This document shows positions 37,048 through 49,129 of a stretch of 64,000 nucleotides of DNA, piece after piece. The stretch covers positions 27,918,501 to 27,982,500 of the forward strand of contig CM049396.1 of the NCBI GenBank assembly GCA_026929865.2. Reading direction: 5' to 3'. The notes beneath the pieces were generated by a model. It was not told the origin of the DNA, ran no database searches, and saw nothing but the letters and a program-made list of their open reading frames with translations. Origin of the DNA: Hyperoplus lanceolatus. Taxonomy: Eukaryota > Chordata > Actinopteri > Uranoscopiformes > Ammodytidae. Every line of letters starts with the position of its first letter. Position 1 is the first letter of the stretch. Made by a program: the position numbers and the translations under genes.

Positions 37048-38973
37048 GTGAGTCATTATTTGTTGTCCTGAATGCTTACAACTCTTTTACCCTCGTTCTA
37101 CCAGGTAGGGTCATTTCAGACCCCGAGGTAAAGACCTTGTCATATCTCAGAGGTGTTTTATCATATCATTACATTTTTTTATGATCATTACTTAATATTA
37201 TTGTCTTCTGTTTCTCTTTTAATTTCTCATTTTTAAATATGTATTGACAGGCAAAACACATCCAAAACTGCAGATGCAGTTTTAAAAATATAACTATTTA
37301 TTGAGCTTATAACTTTGCCATAGTTTCTATTTGAAGTAACACACATGATCAGGGGGGAGTATGTGGGAGTTATCTCAGTCATGTTGAAGTGCATAGACAG
37401 CAGAGCACTCAAAAACCTTGATATTTCTATAAACCCCAATATTCCCCTGACACACTGTTATTCCCATTTTTCCCAAAAGGCAAATCAACTTAAATGATAA
37501 TGATCTGTTGTTTTTCTGTCTGTATAGCATAATTTACACAACTAGAGTTTAGAAAAGACAAATAATTTTTTCTTATTCTTTGATTATGGTTTCTCTCCAG
37601 TAGTTTTTGCTGCAGTGACCCCCAGTTGGTATAGTCCATGTACAGTATATGTCGGTAGGATGAGGGTTAAGGGACAGTTGATGTTTTGGATGGCGATGAG
37701 CCAGTGAGATGTAACATTTCACTCCAGCACAAGCCAAATATCCTTCTAAGTCTCAATGGAAAGCTCTACGAGAGAAGCATCCAATCCCACCTTACTATCA
37801 GCAACTGTCCGCCAGGCACACCGGCAATGAAAGGAGCGGAATTGAGAGGGCAGGAAAGCAGAGGAGAGATCGAAATAATATTGAGGAGAAAATAAATGCA
37901 TGAAGTAACATAAGCAGGAAGAAGAGAGAGGGAGAAAGAGAGAGAGAGATGTGGTGAAAGTACAGGGGGGATTTTCTCCTCTCCACTCTCTCCTTTTCCC
38001 CCTCTGGCAACGTAGCAGTTATTTACTGCGGCCCCTCTCGGTGGAATGGGAGGGAAATGGGCTCTTAACTGGGTTTCCATACATCACCCGCTGACACTGA
38101 CGCTTGTAGTTTTGGAATGCCTACATGTGATGTTTTTTTTCTTCAATCAATTATTTACAGAGTAGCTAAAGAGTCCTGCAATTCATCACAGCTAATTTCA
38201 GTCCATCACCCCTGCTGTCATCGATTACGTACTCACCATTTCACCTTTGTTTTCAAATGCTGGAAAAGGGTAGTGAATGTTTCTTGACAGGGTGAGCTGT
38301 GTAATGGTAAGAACTGAGAAGAGCAATTTAGCATCTGTTAATTACAAGTAATTTAGAAGGCAAGCACAGTGATATTTATAGTGCGATGGCAATACAACTG
38401 AATGAGCTGAATTCACCTGGAGTCAAAATAAATCTAATCATATCAAACAATATCACATCAAACCAAACTGGATTGAGCAGTAATGATCTTTTTGCATGGT
38501 AAACAGGTATTTATTTTGTTTAGATAATACAACTCAAAATCATAGAAACAAATTGAATTAGTAGAGGAACTGTTTCTGAATTGTATTATGTGATTCGGCT
38601 TAGACCACTTAGGCTACAAGCATATTATAACATGTCAACAGTTGATGTCTTTGTCTTGAGACCTCTGTATTGCTTAGCACACAATGTGAGAGAATCTGGC
38701 TGTACCTTTTACCCACAGGGTGTATTCAGTTGTCAGCATTGGTCAATATGATCATTTAAGATTAGTTTTCCTGACAAGTGAAACCTACTGTGATCAGAGT
38801 TGAGAGATGAGTGACATTTTAAGTACCACATAGTAGATTTTCTGCTTTCAAATTTGACTGCTGGACTGTTCTATGTGTGATTATTATACATCCCAAACAG
38901 GGAGTGAAATGACTGTATGTTAGCTGCAATTAGCAGTTGTGGCTGTAGCACGCAATCAAAATATACAACAAAC

Positions 38974-39096
<123 letters not shown>

Positions 39097-39693
39097 TTTG
39101 CATTATGAAATTTCGTTGCCTTCAGTTTTTCTCAAGTGTATCTGTTCTTTAATGAGTCAAAAAGCCTCTGAGGAATCATACAGTTTCATCCTCTAATTGA
39201 AAAATGTTCACCAGGCATGCATGTGTGCCTCACATTGCAACTAGAGAAATATTGCTTATGTTTTCACCCACTCATATTTCCATTTTAATGCAATTGTGCT
39301 ACATCTAAAATCTATTGATTTAGAGTTAAGGAGGAGGTCGGGATGCATGGAAAGTTAAACACTCACCTGTGGGTCTTCTGGTACTAATGCAGTGACAAAC
39401 TATAGTGGTCAAATTAGCCCAAGCTACTACAGCATGCCTTGCACCATTCCCCATTAAAAGCCACCAGAAGGCTATGTGACGTTGACCTACCTGTGATGGC
39501 CTAAATGAGTCACTTCTCTAATGGTAGCCGTGCTGCAGAGAAGGAGTACTCACACTAAAAAAATACAGATTGGATATTGATTTAAAGCATGGGTTAGGAG
39601 AATATAAGTCGGTCTATCAAATCAGTTCTGTGAACTACAGGCAATTAAAATCAGATATAAGTTCACAACTGGCAATGTTCCAAAGAACATAAA

Positions 39694-42087
39694 ATGACAG
39701 AGGAATTTATCAATACTATGTACAGTATGGGTCTATATCCTACAATAACAAGACCTAGTAGAATTACTTCTCATTCGGCAACATTAATAGACAATATATT
39801 CACAAATACTATGGATAACAATACAGTAAGCGGACTGCTATACAGTGACATCAGTGACCATTTGCCTGTTTTTGTCGTTTATCACTGTAACTATACGAAA
39901 CCAAAGAACACCAGTCATTTTAAATACAAAAGACTGAGAACCGAAGAAAACATAAATGCATTAAGGAATGACTTACTGAAACAGAATTGGAGGGTAATAT
40001 ATGAGGCAGAAGATACTGACAAAGCATAAAATGGATTTCTTAACGTTTTTAAATCACTTTTTGACAAACACTGTCCTGTGAAACAATACAGAGATGGACA
40101 CAAACAGACAACTAGTCCGTGGATCAATAAGGGTCTGAAAAATGCCTGCAAAAAGAAAAATACACTGTATAGAAAATTTATGAAAAATCCAACTGCAGAA
40201 GCAGAAAATAAGTATAAAAAGTATAAAAATAAATTAACCAATATAATGAGGATATGTAAGAAAGAATACTATAGTAAAATACTAGAGAATAACAAAAACA
40301 ACATGAAAGGTTTATGGAACGTACTAAATAGTATTATTGGAAATGGTTCAAAAAATACAGGTTACCCTGAGTATTTTATGGAGAAAGAAAATACAATAGA
40401 TAATATGGATGATGTGGTTGATGGTTTTAACAAATTCTTCGTAAATGTGGGACCAAATTTGGCAGAAAAAATTAATGACCCAGGATCTGTGAGACCTGAA
40501 GACAATAACTATGATTTAATAGACATTAATCCAAAATCAATGTTTCTAAAAGCAGTGGAAGAGAGTGAAATTATAGAGATTGTTCATAATTGTGAAAACA
40601 AGACTTCTACCGACTATAATGACATTGACATGAGAATAGTTAAACATGTCATTGAAGGAATTGCAAAACCACTTACGCACATCTGTAACTTATCATTTCA
40701 AACTGGTAAATTCCCCAAAAAAATGAAAATTGAAAAGTTTTACTGCTGTACAAAACTGGAGACAAACACCACTTCACAAACTACAGGCCTGTTTCACTGC
40801 TTCCTCAATTTTCAAAAATTTTACAAAAACTCTTTGCTGCCAGATTTAACAATTTCATCAATAAACACAATTTACTAACAGACAGCCAATACGGCTTTAG
40901 ACCCAACCGATCCACTTCATTAGCAGTCATTGAGCTAATTGAAAAGATATCAAATTCCCTGGACCAAAAGAATTATGCAGTCGGTGTTTTTATTGATCTC
41001 AAAAAAGCATTTGATACCATAAATCATGACAGATTAATCAATAAATTAGAACGGTATGGTATCAGGGGGGTTGTATTAAACTGGCTGAGGAGCTATTTAC
41101 AGAACAGGCAACAGTTTGTGAAGATGGGTGAACATATGTCATCTTGTTTGGACATTGCCTGTGGGGTCCCCCAGGGGTCAGTATTAGGGCCTATTCTTTT
41201 TATTCTCTACATTAACGATATATGCAAAACATCAAAGATTTTACAATTCGTGTTATTTGCAGACGACACTAATATTTTTTGTACGGGAGAGGACTTGCAG
41301 CAGCTTCTGCAGTTAATTACAACTGAAATGAGCAAATTAAAAAAGTGGTTTGACAATAATAAATTGTCATTGAATCTAAGTAAAACAAAAATCATGTTGT
41401 TTGGAAACTGTAATTTAAATAATGACGTAAATGTTATGATTGACGGTGTTATTATTGAAAGAGTGTATGTAAATAAATTCCTTGGTGTGACAATAGACCA
41501 TAAGCTCAGCTGGAAACCTCACATAAAACATGTTAAATCTAAACTGTCACGAAGCTTATTAGTACTGTGTAAAGCAAAGCATTTATTGGATAAAAAATCA
41601 TTGCATATTCTTTATTGCACAATGATCTTACCTTATTTAAATTACTGTGTGGAGGTCTGGGGGACCGCTTACAAAAGCTCACTGCTACCATTAGTCACAT
41701 TACAAAAACGAGCCATAAGAATAATCAATAAAGCTGGATATTATGATCACACCAACCTCCTCTTTTTACATTCCCGTATCATAAAGTTCAATGACCTGGT
41801 TGAATATCAAGTAGCACAAATCATGTTCAAAGCTAGAAATAATCTCCTACCAGGTAACATTCAAAAACTTTTTTTTGACCGAGAGGGGGGGTTACAATTT
41901 GAGGCAACAGTTAAACTTTAAGACACTGGCGGTACGCATGACTTTAAAATGTCATTGCATCTCAATTGGGGGTGTGAAACTGTGGAATGGGATGAGCATG
42001 GAGCTAAAGCAATGTCCAAACATGATCCAGTTTAAAAAAAGGTTCAAAGCAATGATTTTCAATAGGTACAGGGATGAGGGTGTGAAG
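39694..42087 (+). pseudogene. Broken LINE ORF: endonuclease C-terminus, reverse transcriptase, C-terminal domain
   Basis: 39694-40026 encodes the endonuclease tail, ending in the SDISDHLPVF motif that carries the conserved Asp-His of APE nucleases. A TAA at 40027 interrupts it. 40030-40740 is a basic linker and the start of RT. Near 40740 the frame shifts by one base. 40745-41890 then holds RT motifs FIDLKKAFDTINH, GVPQGSVLGPILFILYINDI and the catalytic FADD (about 41260), followed by NKLSLNLSKTKIM and the LGVTID thumb-side motif. The seven-G run at 41885-41891 appears to have gained one G, moving the last 66 codons (to 42087) into another frame. The motifs are diagnostic of non-LTR retrotransposons. 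Confidence 0.9.
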
Positions 42088-42320
42088 TAAGAAGGTAATT
42101 ATAATTATATGGATATATATACTGATTGTATAGATATGTATGTATATATGGATATATTGATTGTTTATAAATATAAATATAGATATATGCATTGTATAAA
42201 TATATAAAATATAAAAAATGTAATATAAAAAATATAGTATATTAAGTTGTATATAAATGGCAAATATAGTATTGCCAATAGTACAGAGAATATATGGATA
42301 AGAGAAGCGAATATAATTAT

Positions 42321-42372
42321 TATTTTTTATTTTATTTTATTTTATTTTATTTTTTATTTTATTTTTTTATTT
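42321..42372. repeat. (TTTTA)n tract in the LINE 3' region
   Basis: Pentamer repeats of TTTTA with minor slips. Confidence 0.85.
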
Positions 42373-42762
42373 AATAAATATTTTGATTTTTAATTTTTTT
42401 AAGGAAAGGGGTATGATTAAATAAGTGTATACCTCTTCCTGCTCCTTTTCAGGCATATTTATTGTATTTCCATGCTTTTCATTTTGTTTTGTATGTGGAT
42501 GTCTGAAATAAAAACTAAATCAAATCAAATCAAATCAAAACATAAGTTGGTAAAATATCGAACACAAACGTTAGGTGAAGGAAAATGTATTATTATGGAC
42601 TTATAATCAGCTATAATCGGGAGGTCATAACACAGAAGGGAACACAAAAGTACAGTAGTTCAAATGAAACAAACATAGCAGGAGGGTTAAGCATCCTTGT
42701 CCAAGTGATTTTGTCTCCATGCTATAGGGGCGTCAAAACAGGAAAAAACACAGGATGTACAG

Positions 42763-42889
42763 TATGTATGTATGTATGTATGTATGTATGTATGTATGTA
42801 TGTATGTATGTATGTATGTATGTATGTATGTATGTATGTATGTATGTATGTATGTATGTATGTATGTATGTATGTATGTATGTATGTAT
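42763..42889. repeat. (GTAT)n microsatellite, about 127 bases
   Basis: Pure tetranucleotide array 220 bases beyond the LINE tail. The frame through it reads as a Tyr-Val-Cys-Met periodic peptide and is an artefact. Confidence 0.97.
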
Positions 42890-43977
42890 GATTGTGCTCT
42901 TTAGATATGACCACTGGTTGGTCCTAGCTGGAATCCAAGCAAGTTTTGGTCGCTGGGTATTGGTCTCACGCCATGTAGTCACAAGGACACCTCAGCATGC
43001 TTATTCCTTGTTGGTCACAAACTAATGAGACTCATGAAAACCACCTTCATTTTGAAAGGAAGCTGGGTGCACATGTGGCCAACAGGGTGAATTAAGGTGC
43101 CATTGATCGTTGAAATGTGTTTAATTCACTCCTCATTGTACCTGCCCCCCAGCAAGAGCTTTCACAGCCTGATTGCTTTTACTTGAAGCTCATGAAATAT
43201 GGTTGCATTATGAGGCAATTAAATAAATACATTAACCTTTACAAATCAAAAGATGTCATCCCCTCCTAGCTGTTACTGCTTGCCTAAATTGGTTGGTTGA
43301 AACAAAATGAATAATTAGCCTCTTTCATTTTCACTGGGCTCCATAGTCCAGTGTTTGTTGAGTTAGTCGTCTTCTCTCTCGAATGGAAATAATAGAAATG
43401 CCGATGTAAATTCATCTGCTTATCTCCCCTATTATTAATGAAGAAGGATGCTTTTTAAATTTATCATGCCAGAGACTCTTAAAATGCAGCACAAATGCAC
43501 CCAAGACAAGCAATATTTCCCTAGAATGTTTGCATGTAGACGACCTTCTGCGCTCTAGTTATTCATTTTAACCTGGGTGAAAATTCATGTCGATATCTTC
43601 GGGGCATATTCAGACACACACCCTAACAGGTGAATCGGGAGTGGAGCTAATATGCAAAAGGATGTCAGGAGAGAAAAAAGTTAAGTAAAAGCAAGGTGAA
43701 TGATGGCAGGATGATCACAGGGAACGACGTTGAAGACAGCTGCAAAAAAGAGAAGGGGAAGCACAAGAGGAGGAGATAGAGAGAGAGGTCTGATTGACAA
43801 TTTGCATCCTCTTCAGAGGGTATCAGGGGACATGATTGAATCCAGTCAGCCTGAACCCATTAGGGGAGCGATGCTGTCGGAGGCCGAGCAGAAAGCCATT
43901 CACCGGCACCCAGTCCCTGCTCTCCAATGGTCTCCATTTATATTCATGCCAGGGTTGAGTTATGTAGGAAGAAGATC

Positions 43978-43979
<2 letters not shown>

Positions 43980-44021
<42 letters not shown>
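43980..44021. repeat. (GT)21 microsatellite
   Basis: Left border tract of the repeat at 44028-44306. Confidence 0.95.
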
Positions 44022-44022
<1 letters not shown>

Positions 44023-44027
44023 GTGTG

Positions 44028-44306
44028 TGAATGTACTTGTATCGGAATCTTCGTGAGGACAAATTAAGCTTTTAACCATCAAAGTTAGGACATGTTTGGA
44101 AAGTGATGCCTGCTCCTCACTTCTTCAAAGGCCTGTTTGAGGGATAAGACTTGGTATTAAAGTTCAAGTTAGAATCAGGTTTATGTAAGCTAAGGGTTAG
44201 TGTAAGGGTTGGGGTTGGGCAATTGGTTTTGATGGTTAGAGTTAGGGTAAGGGGCTAGGGAATGCATTATGTCAATGAGTGTCCTCACAAGTATAGCTGT
44301 AGAAAT
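44028..44306. repeat. Fish dispersed repeat with degenerate telomere-like GGTTAG motifs, bracketed by GT tracts
   Basis: The block begins GAATGTACTTGTATCGG...GTGAGGAC and ends with GTGTCCTCACAAGTATAG, so its ends are inverted (TACTTGT..GTGAGGAC). Within 44196-44255 GGGTTAG/GGTTGGGG-type units recur, resembling decayed telomeric repeat. GT microsatellites abut both ends (43980-44021, 44307-44343), suggesting they belong to the element. Confidence 0.55.
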
Positions 44307-44308
44307 GT

Positions 44309-44400
<92 letters not shown>
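44307..44400. repeat. Compound (GT)n-(GA)n microsatellite
   Basis: GT to 44343, then GA with one AAAG slip to 44400. Confidence 0.95.
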
Positions 44401-45229
44401 TCCATTTGCTATTTGCGAGCCGTAAAAGTTCTTACCTGCTGCCAGACCACTCACTTAACCTAGGCACGACTGATCACCATCTGCATGTGATTTCCATGGG
44501 TCAATATGTCTATAAATTGGATTCAAATAGACACGTTAACGTCTCCAAACCTTCTTAAAAAGCACCAGGTAAAACCACTTGAAAAGCTCTGGGGGAAAAA
44601 ATTGCAGAGAACATTAGCATTTTAAGCAGTTTAGCGTGTCTCTTCTCATTAGCCGGCTCTGACAATGTTGCCGTAACTGCAAACCTATATGGAGTGCATT
44701 TCGTCTTGGGAGACAGCCACATGACTCATATCGGTTTAAGTCAGGCAATCATTTTTGCTGAAGGTTCTTCTTTGTACTTCTTCAGTAGATCCCTGGGCTC
44801 GATGAGATATAGTACACTTGAGGATTTGATAAGTGGCATTTGGCCAAAGGGGGGGCTGCTGGGGAGAGGTCCTGACAGCCATCCCACCCCCTTATGTCTA
44901 CATTCACCTCAACCACACAGCTGATCTAGAGCACCCCGAGAGTTTGACTATGTGACAAAAAGAGGTGGAGTGTTGTGTCGCCATTTATCTCACCAACACA
45001 GCACGTACGCCCTAAGTCACAATATTGCAGCAGCCTGCCACGGTTTGTACTAGCCAGCTGTCAAAAAAATGTGGACCCACGCCGACTATTTTTCCCCCCC
45101 TTCTTTTCAAGAGTGGAAATCAGGAGTTAGAAAAGAAGATTCTATGTATTTTTTTTTGCATTTGTGGAGTGGCCCTCTTTGTTATTTTCACTGGTTGTTG
45201 CTAGCATGGCACCGCCCGCCTACCAACTT

Positions 45230-45600
45230 CCGCTCAATTTCAATTTCCCTTCAGTAGTCAGTCTGGGTCCACGGTATATTCGCGGGTTTTCTCCCTTGCA
45301 GATTTTTGGGTGTCCAATCAGCGAACAGAAGGAGTGGCTGAGAACAATGATGTTGAAGTTGTGCACCAGTTTCAGTTGAAGTAAGAAGCCGGCGCATGTC
45401 ATACGTCACGACTAAACGTTATGCGATTGGTTGGCAGATCCAGAGTGGCACTGGGCACATGCAATAGCTTTAAACTTCAATAGACACCCACCTTCAAGTG
45501 AGTTTACGTTTGTCATTCGAGCGATTCCAGACTTTCTGTACAAATGAAATGAAGAACGATGGTCTGGTAGGACCAAGCTAGGTTGTTGCCTGACGCAGAA
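45230..45600. mobile_element. Probable remnant of a non-autonomous DNA transposon
   Basis: CCAATCAGCGAACAG and GCGATTGGTTGG in the middle and GTCTGGTAGGACCAAGCTAGG at the right resemble dispersed fish MITEs. A clean pair of terminal repeats and a target duplication were not found, so limits are approximate. Confidence 0.35.
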
Positions 45601-47507
45601 GTAAAGTTAAAAAAAAGGAACGCGGTCACATGAAAACAGTTTAAGAAGTGCACTCAGTTAGATGCCAAATTGCCCATGACGATGTTCTCGTGGAAGATGC
45701 CATGGCGCCAATAATCCACTTTTTATACATTTGCCTCTTGCTTTGATGTAATTATCAAAACACAAATTTGATAAGCCCACTCAGAGCATTTTGAAGGATC
45801 TAGCTGTAGCTCAGATTATATAAACATAAAGGTTATTTGAAAGAGAGGTAATTAGATGGATACTCGTACTTTGGACAACTGTGGAGTGGACCGTTCCTAA
45901 TGCGATTGTCTGTCTTTTACCTTTCACCGTCTCTCTATCTCTCTCTCTCTCTTGTTCTCTCCTGCGTTTTTGTCTGTGCCCCTGAGGTTTAAAATAGTCA
46001 CAGAGGGATCCTGTTCAAGTTATGAATGTCCCAATTAGCAGGAGTTTGAGGGAGGGAGGGGGCCTTGACAGTGGTACTCAAGTGACTGCCGCAAAATCAT
46101 GGCCAGGCCATAGTTTTTATTTAGGCAGGCTTAATGCAGGCTATTGACTTCTCAATGAGGACCAGGATTAGGTCAAATATACTTCACTCACTAATGCATG
46201 CCTAATGGTTCTACTATGGATTAGCCATAAAAGTGGATGATCATAAATATTGCTGGATTTTAAAACATTTATGAGAGAAATCCAATGCCTCGCTTCTAAA
46301 AACTGTGAGGCAAGCGGCCGCGGCTGGATCCAGATATATATAAAAGTAATATGGTAAAAAGTAATGGAAAATATTTGGACTCAGCACAACTACGTACATC
46401 GATTCCAGCATCATTCAATATCACGCTACAAGATGTCTTGTTGTTTTGCAGTCTACTGTGTGGCACTTTTCTCTAGCTGGCATATCCATAGCAGAATAAT
46501 TATGGAGGAGAAGCAGAGTGTGTGTTCAGGCTTTCCAGAGCTGACATGTTCATCCTCTATTGCCATGGATACTTCTGTTTCGGTGACACAGCTGCTAACA
46601 ATTGCCTGCCTCACCTGTCACAAGCCCATCCGTCACCTTTGACCCATGACAGAAATATAAGCAAAGGGGCTGCCGAGCTCAATCGCTGACATACCAGACA
46701 CACAACACTGTCAGTGCTGTACAGTATGAAAGCGAGAATTTTTTGACCAGTTGTGGTTTAGCACATGTCGCTGCTGGTGAAAGTGAAGGAAGAAATTCTG
46801 CATCCACCATCATAAAGACCTAGGTTCCTGTCACACCTAAACTGTCGTGGTTGAGACAACCTCTGGTGCGTTTTGCCTTTTAAAAGCTCATAAGGTCATA
46901 GCATGTGTATGAAAAACATCTTTAACAATACATCTTTCAAATGAACTGATGATATTTAGCGACCATTGTCACCGAACCAATCAGTAGCTTAAAGCAGTGG
47001 AGCATCACTTACTGGTTACTGAGGGAACCATTGTCAGCTCGGCAAAATGCGGTACTGTCTTGTTAAACGCTTATTAACTGACCGTGAAAGCCACAGCAAC
47101 AATCACTATGTGATAACCTGATGTTAATGATGGGCTGCTAAGCTATTAACCACAGTAAGAAGTCACTGCTTAGTCTAGCAATAGACAAGTGCCAAACATC
47201 AGGCTGTATGAATGGTGATGCATTCCCCGACTGATGTACATAATGATTTGATAAGTGATGCAACAATAAATTATGATGATGTGCCCTGATGTGTCTTAAT
47301 GAGTGCCCTTCTAGTGCCTTTCTGCCAGTCTGGTGCCCCCATGGTTTAATTTTTTTTTGCTAAAGTGCCCTCTATGGTGGTAAAAAACACGAGAGAAAGT
47401 GCCTTATTGGCTGCCCTTTACACGTCAACAAAAATTACTGAGTGTCCTACTTTGCCCCTCCATACAATAGGCCTAAATGATGAAGATGTGCCCCCTGGAG
47501 CAAGAAT

Positions 47508-47699
47508 ATGGCAAACCGAAAAAACATGTTGTGGTTAGCAAATGAGGTGCAGACGTTCCTCTCTTTGGTTGCCGACGAATGCGAAAGAGACGTTGCTTTC
47601 ATTTGGCGTTGCTATGACAAAGAGTTACATCGAGTGGTACTTAAATCTCCACTGGATAACGAAGCAAAAAGTGGATTAAGAGTATGTCCGAACCCATAG
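47508..47699 (+). pseudogene. Short ORF with Myb/SANT-like (trihelix) helix motif, probably transposon-derived relic
   Basis: A 63-codon frame contains WLANEVQTFLSLVADE (residues 9-24), resembling the first helix W...EVQ.FL.L..DE of Myb/SANT-like DNA-binding domains that fish carry in many copies, often from Harbinger elements. After ADE the resemblance fades, consistent with a frameshift or decay. No neighbouring exon or terminal repeats were identified. Confidence 0.35.
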
Positions 47700-48095
47700 T
47701 GGAAAAGCACAATTAGATGTCAAGTTAGAAAAATTTAATATTTTCAGTTTGCATAATCCTTTGAAATTTATAGAAATGTTTTGAGCGTTCAAGATCCGGT
47801 CCTCATTCAAGTGTATGTTATGTCATCATAGACGATAATAGTCAGCTATCACCTCAACATGAAAGAAAACTTCCTTACATTTTTCAGTAGCTGGCTGTCA
47901 GCGGTCAAAGACTGTATGGTAGCGGCACATTGAATTTTCTCCAGTCTAATTTTTACTTACATGTTAGTAAAGATGAAAGCGCAGCAAGGCAACCTCCCTT
48001 CTTTGGCTAAAATTTGAAAGTGCACAATGATGTGAACAATGATGTGAACAACTCATTTTGGTGTTTATAAAGTCGCTAGAATAAGGGGAAACAGT

Positions 48096-48648
48096 TAGCC
48101 TGGCATTCCCAGACCTGCCACTAGGCGCTGGCAAATTAAATTTGCTGCGCGTGTTGGTCTGGACACACTCCGTTGAAGCTTTATCAAGAAAACCAGAAAT
48201 CTGGCTATGGTTTCAATTGGTTCTATCTAATATGGGCGCGCCAGAGCCCTTTGTATGGTACTCTGGGGAGGACGTAACCAGATGACGACAGTGACGTGCA
48301 TGTGACGTCAAAGCCGTGATAGTAAACATCAAAGATGGCTGCGGATATGTTGTGTGAGTTTGAGACTGCTTTGGCCTCGACCCTTAACGATTTGGAAGGC
48401 GGCACTCAAATCTTTCATTAGCAAGTAAGTGGAATGTTCTGTTTTGCCGACTGACAACGGCAAACGTTTAATTTAACAGTTTGTGCATTGCACCTTGTGC
48501 ATCGCTCTGATTGGTTGTAGTGCTATCCAACTGTGTGCAGTGGCATTTTAAATGCACGAGTAGGAGCCGCCCCTTGAGTTGGAAATTACTATTGATCGTG
48601 GCCAGACCCTCTATCGTTCAAGATATCAGGGTCTGGATTTCCAGGCTA
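48096..48648. mobile_element. Non-autonomous DNA transposon with perfect 9-bp target duplication (hAT-like or MULE-like MITE)
   Basis: The left end TAGCCTGGCATTCCCAGACC faces a right end whose complement reads TAGCCTGGAAATCCAGACCC. GGAAACAGT flanks both sides (48087-48095, 48649-48657). TAGNG termini suggest hAT (usually 8-bp duplication, so the ninth base may be chance); a 9-bp duplication would suit Mutator-like elements. A 28-codon ATG frame (48335-48421) begins AAGATGGCTGCGG in good context and may be a remnant of the parent's first exon. Confidence 0.75.
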
Positions 48649-48682
48649 GGAAACAGTGTCTTTGAAGCTCAATTTTTTTCCT

Positions 48683-49069
48683 CACGATCTGAGGAGCCTG
48701 CACGATATGAGGTGCGCGTGCACAAAATGACCGCCATTGTTGACAGCCCGCTTAGCTCAAAGTGTTTTGGAGAGCCACAGACTGCACTAAAAACAGACTG
48801 TAACTCGCTCAATTCTGAACCGATTTTCATGAAATTTAGTTTGTTATGAAGATAGAACAATTAATCATGCTACTGATTACGTGTTGGAATTAAATTCAGT
48901 TAAGGGGCCGCTGACCCACGGACTTTGTGTGTGTGTGTGTTTGTGCTCCCGGGAACTTTAGGAGGGGGTGAGGACGCTGACGTGCGTTGCCTAGGCGACT
49001 GCGGGCTTTCCAAGATGGCGGCCGTTCTGCGCATGCGGTCCTCATATTGTGCAGGCTCCTCAGATCGTG
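48683..49069. mobile_element. Inverted-repeat element, about 387 bp, with long terminal inverted repeats
   Basis: CACGATCTGAGGAGCCTGCAC at the left is matched in complement at the right end, and the pairing continues for about 73 bases (48683-48755 with 48997-49069) through the segment containing CAAAATGACCGCCATTGTTG / CAAGATGGCGGCC. The loop has a short GT tract. No clear target duplication was seen. It lies 34 bases from the neighbouring MITE. Confidence 0.6.
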
Positions 49070-49071
49070 TA

Positions 49072-49125
49072 GTGAAAGACACTTTTATCCAAAGCAACTT
49101 ACATTAAGTGCATTCAACAATGAAG
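49072..49125 (-). mobile_element. SINE 3'-end fragment
   Basis: The minus strand reads AAGTTGCTTTGGATAAAAGTG, the 3'-end motif of common fish SINEs, also seen at 55510. Only the tail is present. Confidence 0.5.
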
Positions 49126-49129
49126 GTAC

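Larger units (their letters stand above)
39693..42538 (+). mobile_element. 5'-truncated APE-type LINE (CR1/L2-group-like) with 7-bp candidate target duplication
   Basis: The element begins inside the endonuclease domain, passes through reverse transcriptase, and ends in an AT-rich 3' UTR with AAATAAAA (about 42506) and an (AAATC)n tail to 42538. AACATAA at 39686-39692 recurs at 42539-42545, a candidate target duplication. Lesions are a stop at 40027, a frameshift near 40740 and a G-run frameshift at 41885-41891, so it cannot be autonomous. Family placement rests on motif style and is not certain. Confidence 0.85.

Noticed and set aside
42585-43025. 146-codon frame rich in Tyr-Val-Cys-Met
   Set aside because: It is the (GTAT)n microsatellite read through, with unrelated ends.
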